DNA from: Nocardiopsis listeri NBRC 13360
GTDB lineage: Bacteria; Actinomycetota; Actinomycetes; Streptosporangiales; Streptosporangiaceae
DNA length: 64,000 nucleotides
Direction of reading: 5' to 3'
Assembly: GCF_001570765.1 (NCBI RefSeq)
Contig: NZ_BCSH01000009.1
Coordinates: 62,001 to 126,000, forward strand
Positions 25,310 to 33,641 of the stretch are shown piece by piece. Under the pieces are notes generated by a model that saw only the letters and a list, made by a program, of their open reading frames with translations, did no database searches and was not told the origin of the DNA. Made by a program: the position numbers and the translations under genes. The number at the start of each line of letters is the position of its first letter. The stretch's first letter is position 1.

Positions 25310-26707
25310 TTGTCACGTCCACGATCCCCTCGGTTGTCCACTGGACAGCGGGTGGCCTGTGTCGTCACGGCGTTGGTCATCGTCGCGAGCCTGGGCGGCT
25401 ACGGCTGGTACCAGGGTCTGGTCGGTAACATCACGACCGCTCAGGTGGACACCGACGAGTGGGACCGGCCCACCAACGTCGAGGGGGTCATGAACCTCCT
25501 CGTCATCGGGTCCGACGTGCGCTCGGGTGAGAACGCCGACTACGGCGAGGCCGAGGGCGAGCGCCCCGACACCATGCTCATCGCCGGCATCAACGTGGAC
25601 GAAGGCGCGGTGACCCTGGTGAACCTGCCCCGGGACCTGGTGGTCGACCTGCCCGGCTGTGAGGCGGTGGAGGGCTACGAGGGCATGGCCCCCCAACAGG
25701 GCATGATCAACTCCGCGATGACCTTCGGCGGGGTGGGCTGCCAGTGGAAGGTCGTCGAGCAGGTGACCGGTGTGCACCTGGACCACTTCCTCATGATGGA
25801 CTTCACCGGGTTCAAGGACATGGTGGACGCCCTGGGCGGGGTGCAGATGTGCATCCCCGAGCCGGTGGAGGACCCCAAGGCCCAACTGGAACTGGACGCC
25901 GGGCTCCAGACGCTCGACGGTGAGGACTCCCTGGGCTTCGTGCGTTCCCGTTACGCCCAGGGCGACGGCAGCGACCTCTCCCGGATCGACCGCCAACAGG
26001 AGTTCATGGGCGCCATGCTGCGCGAGGTCCTCAGCAGTGAGGTGATGACCAACCCGATCACCATCACCGACTTCCTCGGCGCCGTGACCGACTCCATCAC
26101 CACCGACGACGACCTCACGGTCGACATCATGACCGACATCGTCATCTCCATGCGTGAGGTCGACCTGGACCGGGTCGGGTTCGTCACCGTCCCCAACGGC
26201 GCCCATCCCGACGACGAGAACCGCATCATGATGAGTGAGCCCCGGGCCTCGGAGCTGTTCGACGCGATCAACGCGGGAGCGGATGTGTTCGGGGGAGAGG
26301 ACGGGGACGGTTCCGAAGAGGAGACCGAGGACGGCGCGGCCGACCCATCCGAGATCTCGGTCGAGATCGTCAACAACACGGGGGTCGACGGGCTCGCCCT
26401 GGAGATCCAGGCCGTCCTGGTCCGGGAGGGCTACGTGGTCACCGGTACCGGAAACCCCGAGCTGCGTGTCCCCGAGGCCACCACCGTCTACCACGGTCCG
26501 GGCGCGGAGGCGGCGGCCGAGCTGCTCGCCGGTTCGCTGGAGAACGCCGTGACCGAGGAGGCCGAGGGGCTGGAGCAGACCCTGGAGTTGGTCGCCGGGA
26601 CCGACTGGAACGGTTTCTCCGGGAGTTCCTCCGCCGACACCGACCTGTCTATCACCGACGACCTGGACGGCGTCACCGCGGAAGGCGAACCGGAGAACGC
26701 ATGCTGA
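25310..26707 (+). CDS. LytR-CpsA-Psr (LCP) family protein with LytR_C domain
   Basis: 465 aa from the TTG at 25310, chosen for its GAGGAGAAGGGG ribosome site; a GTG at 25292 is the alternative. A transmembrane helix lies near residues 15-35. The LCP catalytic domain then spans about 60-300, with MNLLVIGSDVRSGE, RPDTMLIAGINVDEG, NLPRDLVVDLPGC and VRSRYAQGDGSDLSRIDRQQ, including the conserved arginines. A LytR_C domain follows (SVEIVNNTGVDGLALEIQAV). LCP enzymes attach teichoic acid, arabinogalactan or capsule to peptidoglycan outside the membrane. The upstream element suggests control by the adjacent two-component system. Confidence 0.93.
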   Translation: MSRPRSPRLSTGQRVACVVTALVIVASLGGYGWYQGLVGNITTAQVDTDEWDRPTNVEGVMNLLVIGSDVRSGENADYGEAEGERPDTMLIAGINVDEGAVTLVNLPRDLVVDLPGCEAVEGYEGMAPQQGMINSAMTFGGVGCQWKVVEQVTGVHLDHFLMMDFTGFKDMVDALGGVQMCIPEPVEDPKAQLELDAGLQTLDGEDSLGFVRSRYAQGDGSDLSRIDRQQEFMGAMLREVLSSEVMTNPITITDFLGAVTDSITTDDDLTVDIMTDIVISMREVDLDRVGFVTVPNGAHPDDENRIMMSEPRASELFDAINAGADVFGGEDGDGSEEETEDGAADPSEISVEIVNNTGVDGLALEIQAVLVREGYVVTGTGNPELRVPEATTVYHGPGAEAAAELLAGSLENAVTEEAEGLEQTLELVAGTDWNGFSGSSSADTDLSITDDLDGVTAEGEPENAC

Positions 26708-26736
26708 CGTGGAACCCCGCGCGTTCCGCCGATCCG

Positions 26737-26765
26737 CCGCCCGGGGTACCCCGGGCGGGTATAGG
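26737..26765 (+). promoter_or_regulatory. Palindromic operator and -10 region of cueP
   Basis: A perfect 22-bp palindrome (26737-26758) centred on GGGGTACCCC, directly followed by TATAGG (26760-26765). The arrangement, a GC-rich palindrome over the promoter, resembles CsoR-type copper operators. It lies 54 bp before the cueP ATG. Confidence 0.6.
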
Positions 26766-26811
26766 CTGATCCCGCTCGACGTCGACCACGGGATCGGGAC
26801 GGGAATCGGAC

Positions 26812-27417
26812 ATGAGGTACACGGCCATGGCCACGGTCGCCGCCGCGGCGCTCACACTCACGGCGTGCGCGGCTCCGGAGACCCAAGGGGGCGCCCCCAC
26901 GGGCGGGTCCACCTCTGACCAGGCCACGGAACTCCTGGCCGCGCACGGGCTCGACGACCTCGAAGGGCTCGACCCCCGGGAACTCGTCGCCCGCCTCGAC
27001 CTCATGCCCGTGGAAGATCGACCCACCGACCTCATGGCCTCGGTGCGGCCCGGCTCGCTGCTCCTGTCCGACACCGCCGGGGGCGAGGAGGTCGAACTCG
27101 ACCTGCCCGAGGACCTCTTCTACCTGTCCATGGCCCCTTACGTGGATCGGACCCACGACTGTTTCCACCACAGCCTCACCTCTTGCATGGGCGAGTTGCG
27201 CGGTGCGGAGGTCACCGTGACCATCACCGACGACGCCGACGACACCGTGCTGGTGGAGGAGACCGCCCCCACCTTCGACAACGGGTTCGTCGGCTACTGG
27301 CTGCCCGATGACATCGAGGCGACCGTCACCGTCGAGTACGAGGGCCGCTCCGGCAGTACGTCGATCTCCACCGGTGCGGACGACCCCACCTGTCTGACCA
27401 CCCTCGAACTGGCCTGA
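26812..27417 (+). CDS. cueP: CueP-like copper-binding lipoprotein
   Basis: 201 aa. A lipobox (LTLTAC, Cys19) predicts a membrane-anchored lipoprotein. The body matches CueP, the envelope copper-binding protein known from Salmonella: GLDPRELVARLDLMPVEDRP, MASVRPGSLLLSD, DLFYLSMAPYVDRTHDCFHH, and NGFVGYWLPDDIE. The Cys and His residues in THDCFHHSLTSC and a late CLTTLEL cysteine are candidate Cu(I)/Cu(II) ligands. It is probably copper-induced through the upstream palindrome. It converges with the LuxR-type regulator gene. Confidence 0.87.
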   Translation: MRYTAMATVAAAALTLTACAAPETQGGAPTGGSTSDQATELLAAHGLDDLEGLDPRELVARLDLMPVEDRPTDLMASVRPGSLLLSDTAGGEEVELDLPEDLFYLSMAPYVDRTHDCFHHSLTSCMGELRGAEVTVTITDDADDTVLVEETAPTFDNGFVGYWLPDDIEATVTVEYEGRSGSTSISTGADDPTCLTTLELA

Positions 27418-27435
27418 GGTACTCGACGCCTCAGG
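27413..27435. terminator. Hairpin spanning two convergent stop codons
   Basis: CCTGAGG (27413-27419) pairs with CCTCAGG (27429-27435), loop 9 nt. The two stop codons (TGA at 27415-27417; TCA at 27431-27433) sit inside the arms. The stem is short and no T run follows. Confidence 0.45.
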
Positions 27436-28087
27436 GTCGGGCCACGCCCGTGCGGTAGGCCCACACCACCGTTTGAAGCCGGTCCCGGGTACCGATCTTG
27501 GTCATCGCCCGCCCCAGGTGCGACTTCACGGTGCTGGTCTCGATGAACAGCGCCTTGGCGATCTCCGCGTTGGACATCCCCTTCGACAGCATCCGCACGA
27601 TCTCGGTCTCGCGTGAGGTGAGCAGTTCCACCACGTCCGGGGTGCGCTCCTTGGGCGGTCGCCGCCGGGCGAACTCGGTCATCACCCGCCGCGTCACCGC
27701 CCGGTCCATCAGCCCCTGGCCGCGCGCCAACCGTCGCACCGCCTCCACCAGTTCGTCCGGGTCGGTGTCCTTGAGGACGAACCCGGAGGCACCGGCCTCC
27801 AACGCTCCGAACACGTACTCGTCGAGGTCGAACGTGGTGATGACCAGTACCTCGGGCGGCTGTCCGGCGGCGTGGTCCAGGATCTCCCGGGTGGCGGACA
27901 ACCCGTCGCCCCCGGGCATGCGCACGTCCATGAGCACGACGTCGGGTTTCGAGCGTCGCGCCGACTCCACGGCGCTCGGCCCGTCGGCGGCCTCGCCCAC
28001 CACCTCGATGTCCTCGGCCAGCTCCAGGATGACCCGGAATCCGGTCCGAACGATGGCCTGGTCGTCCACCAACAGCACCCTGATCAA
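27431..28087 (-). CDS. LuxR/NarL-family response regulator
   Basis: 218 aa. Receiver domain IRVLLVDDQAIVRTGF with phospho-acceptor Asp54 (VVLMDVRMPGGDG) and Lys in GFVLKDTDPDEL. A LuxR helix-turn-helix follows (LTSRETEIVRMLSKGMSNAE, then STVKSHLGRAMTKI). The TTG at 28087 overlaps the kinase stop (TTGA) and has GGAGGAG 6 bp upstream, so it is preferred over an ATG at 28132 inside the kinase gene. It is translationally coupled to the kinase; targets are unknown. Confidence 0.94.
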   Translation of the reverse strand: MIRVLLVDDQAIVRTGFRVILELAEDIEVVGEAADGPSAVESARRSKPDVVLMDVRMPGGDGLSATREILDHAAGQPPEVLVITTFDLDEYVFGALEAGASGFVLKDTDPDELVEAVRRLARGQGLMDRAVTRRVMTEFARRRPPKERTPDVVELLTSRETEIVRMLSKGMSNAEIAKALFIETSTVKSHLGRAMTKIGTRDRLQTVVWAYRTGVARP

Positions 28088-29382
28088 CGCGTCTCCTCCC
28101 GCTCCACCGGAATCTCCCATCGGACCCGCCAACCTCCGCGGTCCGTGGGTCCCACGTCCAACCGCGCGCCGACCACGCCAGCGCGCTCACGCATCCCCAA
28201 CACTCCGAGCCCTCGGCCGTTCCGGTCGACGTCGCGGGCGCCGCCCGCCTCGTTCTCGACCTCCAACGCGAACCGCTCGGGTCGGTACCACAACCGCACG
28301 GACACGTTCGCGCCGGCGGCGTGGTCGCGGGCGTTGCTCAGCGCCTCCTGCACCGCCCGGTAAGCGGTAACGTCGGCGATCGGCGGCAGTTCGTAGGGGC
28401 TGCCCTCACGAACGAGGCGAAGGTCGGTGCCCAGTTCCCGTTCCGTCGACACCAGCCGTTCCACGGCGGCCAGTCCCGGAACCGGCGCGTCCCGTGCCTC
28501 CGTATCGTGGCCGGGCCGCGTCTCCTCCTCGTCCGGGTCGCGCAGTGCGCCCACCACGGCCCGCAGGCCGGTGAGGGTCTCCTTGCCCTGGGTGCGTACC
28601 CAGACCATCGCGTGGCGGGCGGCCTCGTCGTCGCGACCGATCAGCCGTTCGGCGGCCCCCGCCTGGACGACCATGCCGGACAGGTGGTGGGCGGCTATGT
28701 CGTGCAGCTCCCGCGCCATGCGGGTGCGTTCGGCCCGGATCGCGGTCTGTGCGCGCTCCTTGTGCGCCTGTATCTCCTCGGCGTCGCGCAGCCTCACCAG
28801 CTCCGCGTAACGGCGGTGGGTTCCCACGTAGATGCCGATCAGGCCCGGGACGAGGAGCGCCGGCACGGTCAGGATCGGCGCCGTCACCCAGGACGGTGGT
28901 TCGCCCGGCAGCACCGGCGAGAGCCCTGCCGCCGGTGCCAGAGCGCCCGTGAGCAGGCCCTCCGCCGCCCCGTACACCAGGGCGCACGCCACCAGCACGA
29001 CCGACAACCGCGACAGCGACAGCACGGTGCCGCAGGTGTAGGCGGCGATGAACAGGGCCGGCCCATGGAAGTTGAATCCGGCCGGGGTCAGGGACGCGAG
29101 CAACACCTGGAGCGCCGCGACCCCCACCAGGGACAGGACCGGGTTCTGCCGACGCAGCCCCAGAGGCAGGGCCTGCGCCAGCAACACCAGGCCGGAGGAG
29201 ACGATCGTTCCTCGGGCGAGCACGACGCCCTCCAACGACTCCAAGGCGGGCAGGGACACCCACAGGACGGCGACGGACACCGCTCCCACCAGCAGGCCCA
29301 GGGCGATGTCGCGGCGGGTGTCCCCCCGCAGCCCCAGACCGTCCAGCAGATGATCGAAACGGTGCGTCGCCGACCGATCCAT
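28084..29382 (-). CDS. NarL-type sensor histidine kinase (HisKA_3)
   Basis: 432 aa. The N-terminal half is a membrane domain with about six hydrophobic helices (residues 27-190) and no large extracytoplasmic loop. The HisKA_3 motif is ERTRMARELHDIAAHHLSGM with His227, and a compact HATPase domain ends in GRGLGVLGMRERAGVVG. The ATG at 29382 follows a GAGAGGTCATCACC sequence; the open frame beyond it is not coding-like. The serine hydrolase gene lies 17 bp upstream, so all three genes may form one transcript. Confidence 0.93.
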   Translation of the reverse strand: MDRSATHRFDHLLDGLGLRGDTRRDIALGLLVGAVSVAVLWVSLPALESLEGVVLARGTIVSSGLVLLAQALPLGLRRQNPVLSLVGVAALQVLLASLTPAGFNFHGPALFIAAYTCGTVLSLSRLSVVLVACALVYGAAEGLLTGALAPAAGLSPVLPGEPPSWVTAPILTVPALLVPGLIGIYVGTHRRYAELVRLRDAEEIQAHKERAQTAIRAERTRMARELHDIAAHHLSGMVVQAGAAERLIGRDDEAARHAMVWVRTQGKETLTGLRAVVGALRDPDEEETRPGHDTEARDAPVPGLAAVERLVSTERELGTDLRLVREGSPYELPPIADVTAYRAVQEALSNARDHAAGANVSVRLWYRPERFALEVENEAGGARDVDRNGRGLGVLGMRERAGVVGARLDVGPTDRGGWRVRWEIPVEREETR

Positions 29383-29399
29383 GGTGATGACCTCTCGAC

Positions 29400-31409
29400 T
29401 CAGTAGGACACGCTGGGGAAGAGCAGTCCGAAGGTGACCGCGAACCACTGCACGATCAACAGGGCGACCAGGACCAGGGAACCGCCCACCACATACTTCC
29501 ATCCCGCGCGCCGTCGGACGTCCTGGAACAGGCTCCAGGCCGCGGGCAGGATGGCCAGGATCCCGAGCAGTTGCAGCGCCTGGATCGTGCGCAGCACCAG
29601 GGTGGGGATGGTCTGGAACTCCAAGATGGCCATGACGACCAATACCCAGGACGAGAGCGCCACCACGGTGGACCCCACGCCGACCCTGGTGAGGACACGG
29701 GCGAGCCGACCTTCGCGACCACGCCCGGGTTTGCCGGCCCAGCGCCGCAGAAGGGCCCCGATCGGCCACGACAGCACGGTCACCACCAGGATGAGCACCG
29801 CTGCGGCCATGATCGGCAACACCACCGCCTGCTGACGCTCACCGTCGACAGGAAGCAGGGTGAACGCCGACGCGAAGCCGATGGCCTCGACGCTCTGCCC
29901 GTCCTCGTCCGGGCGCATGGCGATCACGCTGTGCCCGTCGACCTGGCGCCACACCCACGGTTCGATCTCCTCGTAGACCGTTGGAACGAACGTTTCCGGT
30001 CCGGGGGAGACCAGGATCGTTCCGTCGCCGAGGTCCTGTACCCGGGTCTGCCCCAGGAGGTTCAGGGCGACGAGGAAGTTGCTCTCCATCTGCCGTGAGC
30101 CGATGTAGGAGCCCTCGGCGAGGGCGGCGTGTTCGGCGGCCGTGTCCTCGACCGAGACCTCCTCGACGCCGCCTTCCTCGGCGGGGAAGTACCGGTCGAA
30201 GAATCCGTCCACGATGTCCATGCGCAGGAGGTGGCTGGCCATGCCCGCGTTGCCGCTGCCGTTGAGCGTCACGAAGATGCCGCTGCGCGCCTCGGGCAGG
30301 AACTGCATCTCGGTGTGGAAGTGCTGTGTGTCCCCGCCGTGCCCGAGGATGCGGTGACCGTTACGATCCTCCTCGAAGAGCCCCAGCGTCATCCGCGGCC
30401 CACCCGCCATGGAGCCCAGGGTGTCCTCGTCCAGGGCCGGGGCGTGCATCTGCTCCAAGGTGGCGGGTTCGAGGATCTCCCCCTCGCCCTCCTGCGGCAT
30501 GTGAGCGAGCATGAACCGCGCCATGTCGGTGGCCGAGGCCGTGAACGCGCCGGCGGGTGCCTCGGCCACCGTCTCGAACGGTTGGGCGGGGCCGCCGGTG
30601 ACCTCGTAGGCGCCGGCCAGACGTTCCCGCAGGTCGTCGGGGAGTGGTTGGGCGAAGGAGGAGGAGTCCATGCCGAGTGGTTCCAGGACCTCGGACCGGA
30701 CGTACTCGTCGAAGGGGACACCGCTGACCTGTTCGACGATGAGTCCGGCGAGCGAGTTGCCGTGGTTGGAGTAGGACGGGACCTCACCGGGCGGGTAGAT
30801 CTGCTCAGGTGGGTCGGTGCTCAGACGTTGGGTCAGGTCGTTCTCGGCGCCCTCGGCGAGGATGGCCCCTTGGATGCTTTCCTCGAACCCGGGCGTGTGG
30901 GTCAGCAGGTGCCGCATCGTGATGGGCTCGTCGAAGTTGGTGGGCGGGTCGAAGTCGAGGTACTCACTGATGTCGGTGTCCAGGTCGATGTCCCCTCGCT
31001 CCACCAGTTGCATGACGGCGGTGGCGGTGAACGCCTTGGAGACGGAACCGACCCTGAAGAGGGTCTCCTCCGGGTCGACGGGTACCGGTTCCTCCCCGTC
31101 GACGCCGGTGTGGGCGTGACCGTAGCCGCGGGCGGTGAGCAGCTCACCGTCGTGGACCACGGAGATCGAGGCGCCGGGGATCTCGGTCCTGGCCAACTCG
31201 GTGGGGACCAGCCCGTCCAACCAGGCGTTGACGTCCTCTTCGGTGAGTTCGGCCGTGGCGGGGGGCACAGGGGCGGGGGTGGCCGCGACCGGTTCGGCCG
31301 AGCCGGAGGCGCACCCGGTGGCGAGCACGGCCAAGGCGCCGAGGGCGGCGGCCAAGGTCACCGGGGTGCGGTGTCGGCGGGTGGGCGGGTCGGTCTTCAT
31401 CGGGATCAC
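29400..31409 (-). CDS. Serine hydrolase (beta-lactamase/DD-peptidase fold) lipoprotein with C-terminal membrane helices
   Basis: 669 aa. A lipobox near the N-terminus (AVLATGCASG) suggests export and lipid anchoring. The class C/AmpH-like domain shows SxxK (VGSVSKAFT), YxN (YSNHGNSLAG) and the HxG-type GHGG (ILGHGGDTQHF). The C-terminal 170 residues hold four hydrophobic helices, an arrangement seen in actinobacterial beta-lactamase-related proteins. It probably acts on D-Ala peptides or esters outside the cell. The GTG at 31409 has GAAGGAG 4 bp upstream; the ATG at 31400 is an alternative. It precedes the NarL-type system and may be linked to it functionally. Confidence 0.9.
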   Translation of the reverse strand: MIPMKTDPPTRRHRTPVTLAAALGALAVLATGCASGSAEPVAATPAPVPPATAELTEEDVNAWLDGLVPTELARTEIPGASISVVHDGELLTARGYGHAHTGVDGEEPVPVDPEETLFRVGSVSKAFTATAVMQLVERGDIDLDTDISEYLDFDPPTNFDEPITMRHLLTHTPGFEESIQGAILAEGAENDLTQRLSTDPPEQIYPPGEVPSYSNHGNSLAGLIVEQVSGVPFDEYVRSEVLEPLGMDSSSFAQPLPDDLRERLAGAYEVTGGPAQPFETVAEAPAGAFTASATDMARFMLAHMPQEGEGEILEPATLEQMHAPALDEDTLGSMAGGPRMTLGLFEEDRNGHRILGHGGDTQHFHTEMQFLPEARSGIFVTLNGSGNAGMASHLLRMDIVDGFFDRYFPAEEGGVEEVSVEDTAAEHAALAEGSYIGSRQMESNFLVALNLLGQTRVQDLGDGTILVSPGPETFVPTVYEEIEPWVWRQVDGHSVIAMRPDEDGQSVEAIGFASAFTLLPVDGERQQAVVLPIMAAAVLILVVTVLSWPIGALLRRWAGKPGRGREGRLARVLTRVGVGSTVVALSSWVLVVMAILEFQTIPTLVLRTIQALQLLGILAILPAAWSLFQDVRRRAGWKYVVGGSLVLVALLIVQWFAVTFGLLFPSVSY

Positions 31410-31514
31410 TGATCTCCTTCTCGTGTGTGATCCCAGCCTTGTGGAGCGCGCCCCTTCGGCACATCGGGCGCGGGTCGACACCGCGTCTACGACCTTTGGT
31501 GGAGGCGGCCACCG

Positions 31515-32483
31515 TCACGACCCGGCGAGCAGCACCTTCGCCACGTCGCCGTCGGTCACCAGGGTCGAGACCAACCCGCTCTTGAGTACCGCGCCGATCG
31601 CCCGGGCCTTGGCCTCGTCACCGGCTCCGGCGACCGCCACCACCTCGGGAACCTCGCGCAGTTGGTCGGTGCCGATGCTGATGATCCGCTCGTCCAGGTC
31701 GGTGTGGACGCGCCGCCCCTCGGAGTCGAAGAGCCGGGCGGACATCTCCGCGCTCACACCCAGCGCCGTGTACCGATCGCGGGCCTGGGGGGTCAGTGCG
31801 GGATAGACGGTCGAGTTGTGCTCGCCCCAGCCGCCGATCGCCACCACGGCGGTGGAGAGTCGATCGAAGTGCCCGAACGCGGCGGCGATGCCCGGGTCGG
31901 CGCGCAGGGTACGCGCGGTCGCCGCGTCCGGGAGGATGAGCGGCGCGTAGATCGGGTACGCGGCGCCACCGGACAGTCGCGCCACCCTGCGCACGGTCTC
32001 CACCGACCCGCCGGCCTCGGTGTGCTCCGAGAGCACCCCGTTGAGCTGCACCACCGTGCACCGGGGCAGTTCGACCATCTCCGCGCCCATGGCCTGGAGG
32101 CCGCGACTCCAGGCCAGCCCCAGCACGTCGTCGGGGCGAACGATCTCGGCCAGCAGCCGGGCCGCCACCGAACCCAGGGCCCGGCGAGTCTCCAGTGGGT
32201 CCTCCATGGCGTCCACGACGATGGCCCGACGCAGCCCGTAGGCCTCTCTGAGTCGTTCGGACTGTTCCCCGGCCAGACGCGCGGGCAACCGGATGTCGAT
32301 GCGCACGATCCCGCTCGTTCGAGCGGTCTCCAGGTCGCGGGCGATCTTGAACCGGCTCAGCCCGAACTCTTCGGCGATCTCCACCTTGGAGCGTCCCTCC
32401 AGGTAGAACCTGCGGGCTATCGCGGCGAGCCGCACCATCTCCGCGGGGCCGTCGGGGGTAGGGTCACTGCGCCGATCGCTCAT
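31515..32483 (-). CDS. SorC/DeoR-type sugar-binding transcriptional regulator
   Basis: 322 aa. An N-terminal helix-turn-helix (RRFYLEGRSKVEIAEEFGLS) is followed by the SorC sugar-binding domain, an NagB-like fold (VLGLAWSRGLQAMGAEM, VAIGGWGEHNSTVYP, VAVAGAGDEAKARAIGAVLK). The family binds phosphorylated sugars or polyols and controls a nearby catabolic operon. It is divergent from the alcohol dehydrogenase-ABC operon, and the shared region has a perfect inverted repeat. The ATG at 32483 has no clear ribosome site, so translation may be leaderless; an upstream frame to 32738 is rejected. Confidence 0.93.
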   Translation of the reverse strand: MSDRRSDPTPDGPAEMVRLAAIARRFYLEGRSKVEIAEEFGLSRFKIARDLETARTSGIVRIDIRLPARLAGEQSERLREAYGLRRAIVVDAMEDPLETRRALGSVAARLLAEIVRPDDVLGLAWSRGLQAMGAEMVELPRCTVVQLNGVLSEHTEAGGSVETVRRVARLSGGAAYPIYAPLILPDAATARTLRADPGIAAAFGHFDRLSTAVVAIGGWGEHNSTVYPALTPQARDRYTALGVSAEMSARLFDSEGRRVHTDLDERIISIGTDQLREVPEVVAVAGAGDEAKARAIGAVLKSGLVSTLVTDGDVAKVLLAGS

Positions 32484-32518
32484 ATGTGCACGAGTGTACT
32501 CGATTGTTGCTCCACCCA

Positions 32519-32588
32519 TTGACACGCTGATTCCGGTGGGCTTTGAATGTACGAACATCTGTGACGCAGATCGCTCAAACGAGCGATC
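32519..32588 (+). promoter_or_regulatory. Promoter and operator of the polyol operon
   Basis: A -35 TTGACA (32519-32524) and -10-like TTGAAT (32543-32548) are 18 bp apart. Downstream, GATCGCTC (32569-32576) and GAGCGATC (32581-32588) form a perfect 8-bp inverted repeat with a 4-bp spacer. It lies 22 bp before the GTG of the dehydrogenase gene and is the best candidate SorC operator. Confidence 0.7.
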
Positions 32589-32610
32589 AAGCTTTCGGGA
32601 GGGTTCTGCC

Positions 32611-33624
32611 GTGCGCGCCGCCATCATCACCGAACCGGGATCCCTCTCCGTGGGAGACCGCCCGCGACCCACCCCCGCTCCCGACGGTGTCGTCGTCCGG
32701 GTCGGAGCCTGTGGGATCTGCGGAACCGACCTGCACATCGCCGACGGAGAGTTCCCGCCCAGCCCCTACCCCCTGGTGCCCGGCCACGAGTTCGCCGGCA
32801 CCGTGACCGCCGTCGGCGAACGCGCCCTCGGGGACCTGCGCCCCGGCGACCGGGTGGCCGTCGACCCCTCGCTGTTCTGCGGACACTGCGAGTACTGTCG
32901 CGCCGGACGCGGCAACCTCTGTGCCGACTGGGGCGCGATCGGTGACACCGTCGACGGCGCCTTCGCCGAGTACGTGGCCGTCCCCGCCGCCAACTGCTAC
33001 CGCATGCCCGACTCGATGAGCATGCGCGAGGGCGCCCTCGTCGAACCACTGTCCTGCGCCGTGCACGGCGTGCGACGCATCGGTGTGGAGACCGGTGAAC
33101 GCTTCCTGCTGATCGGTGCCGGCACCATGGGCCTGCTCCTGCAACAGCTGCTCCAAAGCTCCGGCGCCCGAGTGACGATGGTCGACCGCAACACCCGCCG
33201 ACTGGCCATCTCCGCCGACCTGGGCGCCGAACACACCGCCACCGACGTCACCGAACTGGAGGGTGTCGGACCGGCCGACGGCTTCGACGCCGCGGTGGAC
33301 GTCACCGGGGCTCCACCCGCCATCGAAGCGGCCTTCATGTCCCTGCGCCGAGGGGGACGCCTGCTCGTCTTCGGAGTCGCCGACGAAGACGCCCGGATCT
33401 CGATCTCGCCCTTCCGGATCTACAACGACGAGATCACCATCGTGGGCTCCATGGCCGTGCTGAACAGCTACGGAGCCGCCGTGGACCTCATGGCCTCCGG
33501 AGCGATCCAGACGGCGCCGCTGCTCACCGACACCCTGTCCCTGGAGAAGTTCCCGGAGGCGCTGGCCATGATGCGGGCCGGCAGCGGGGTCAAGATCCAG
33601 GTCGTCCCCCAGACCTCCCCCTGA
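32611..33624 (+). CDS. Zinc-dependent alcohol (polyol) dehydrogenase
   Basis: 337 aa MDR enzyme. The catalytic-zinc Cys is in GACGICGTDLHIADG, the structural-zinc cysteines are in FCGHCEYCRAGRGNLC, and GHEFAG carries the zinc His-Glu pair. The NAD motif is GAGTMGLLLQQLL. This pattern fits sorbitol, xylitol or threonine dehydrogenase-like enzymes that oxidise a polyol to a ketose. The GTG at 32611 has GGGAGGG upstream. It is the first gene of the operon, followed by an ABC importer, so it likely oxidises the imported substrate. Confidence 0.93.
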   Translation: MRAAIITEPGSLSVGDRPRPTPAPDGVVVRVGACGICGTDLHIADGEFPPSPYPLVPGHEFAGTVTAVGERALGDLRPGDRVAVDPSLFCGHCEYCRAGRGNLCADWGAIGDTVDGAFAEYVAVPAANCYRMPDSMSMREGALVEPLSCAVHGVRRIGVETGERFLLIGAGTMGLLLQQLLQSSGARVTMVDRNTRRLAISADLGAEHTATDVTELEGVGPADGFDAAVDVTGAPPAIEAAFMSLRRGGRLLVFGVADEDARISISPFRIYNDEITIVGSMAVLNSYGAAVDLMASGAIQTAPLLTDTLSLEKFPEALAMMRAGSGVKIQVVPQTSP

Positions 33625-33641
33625 GCCGGAAAGGCACCATC

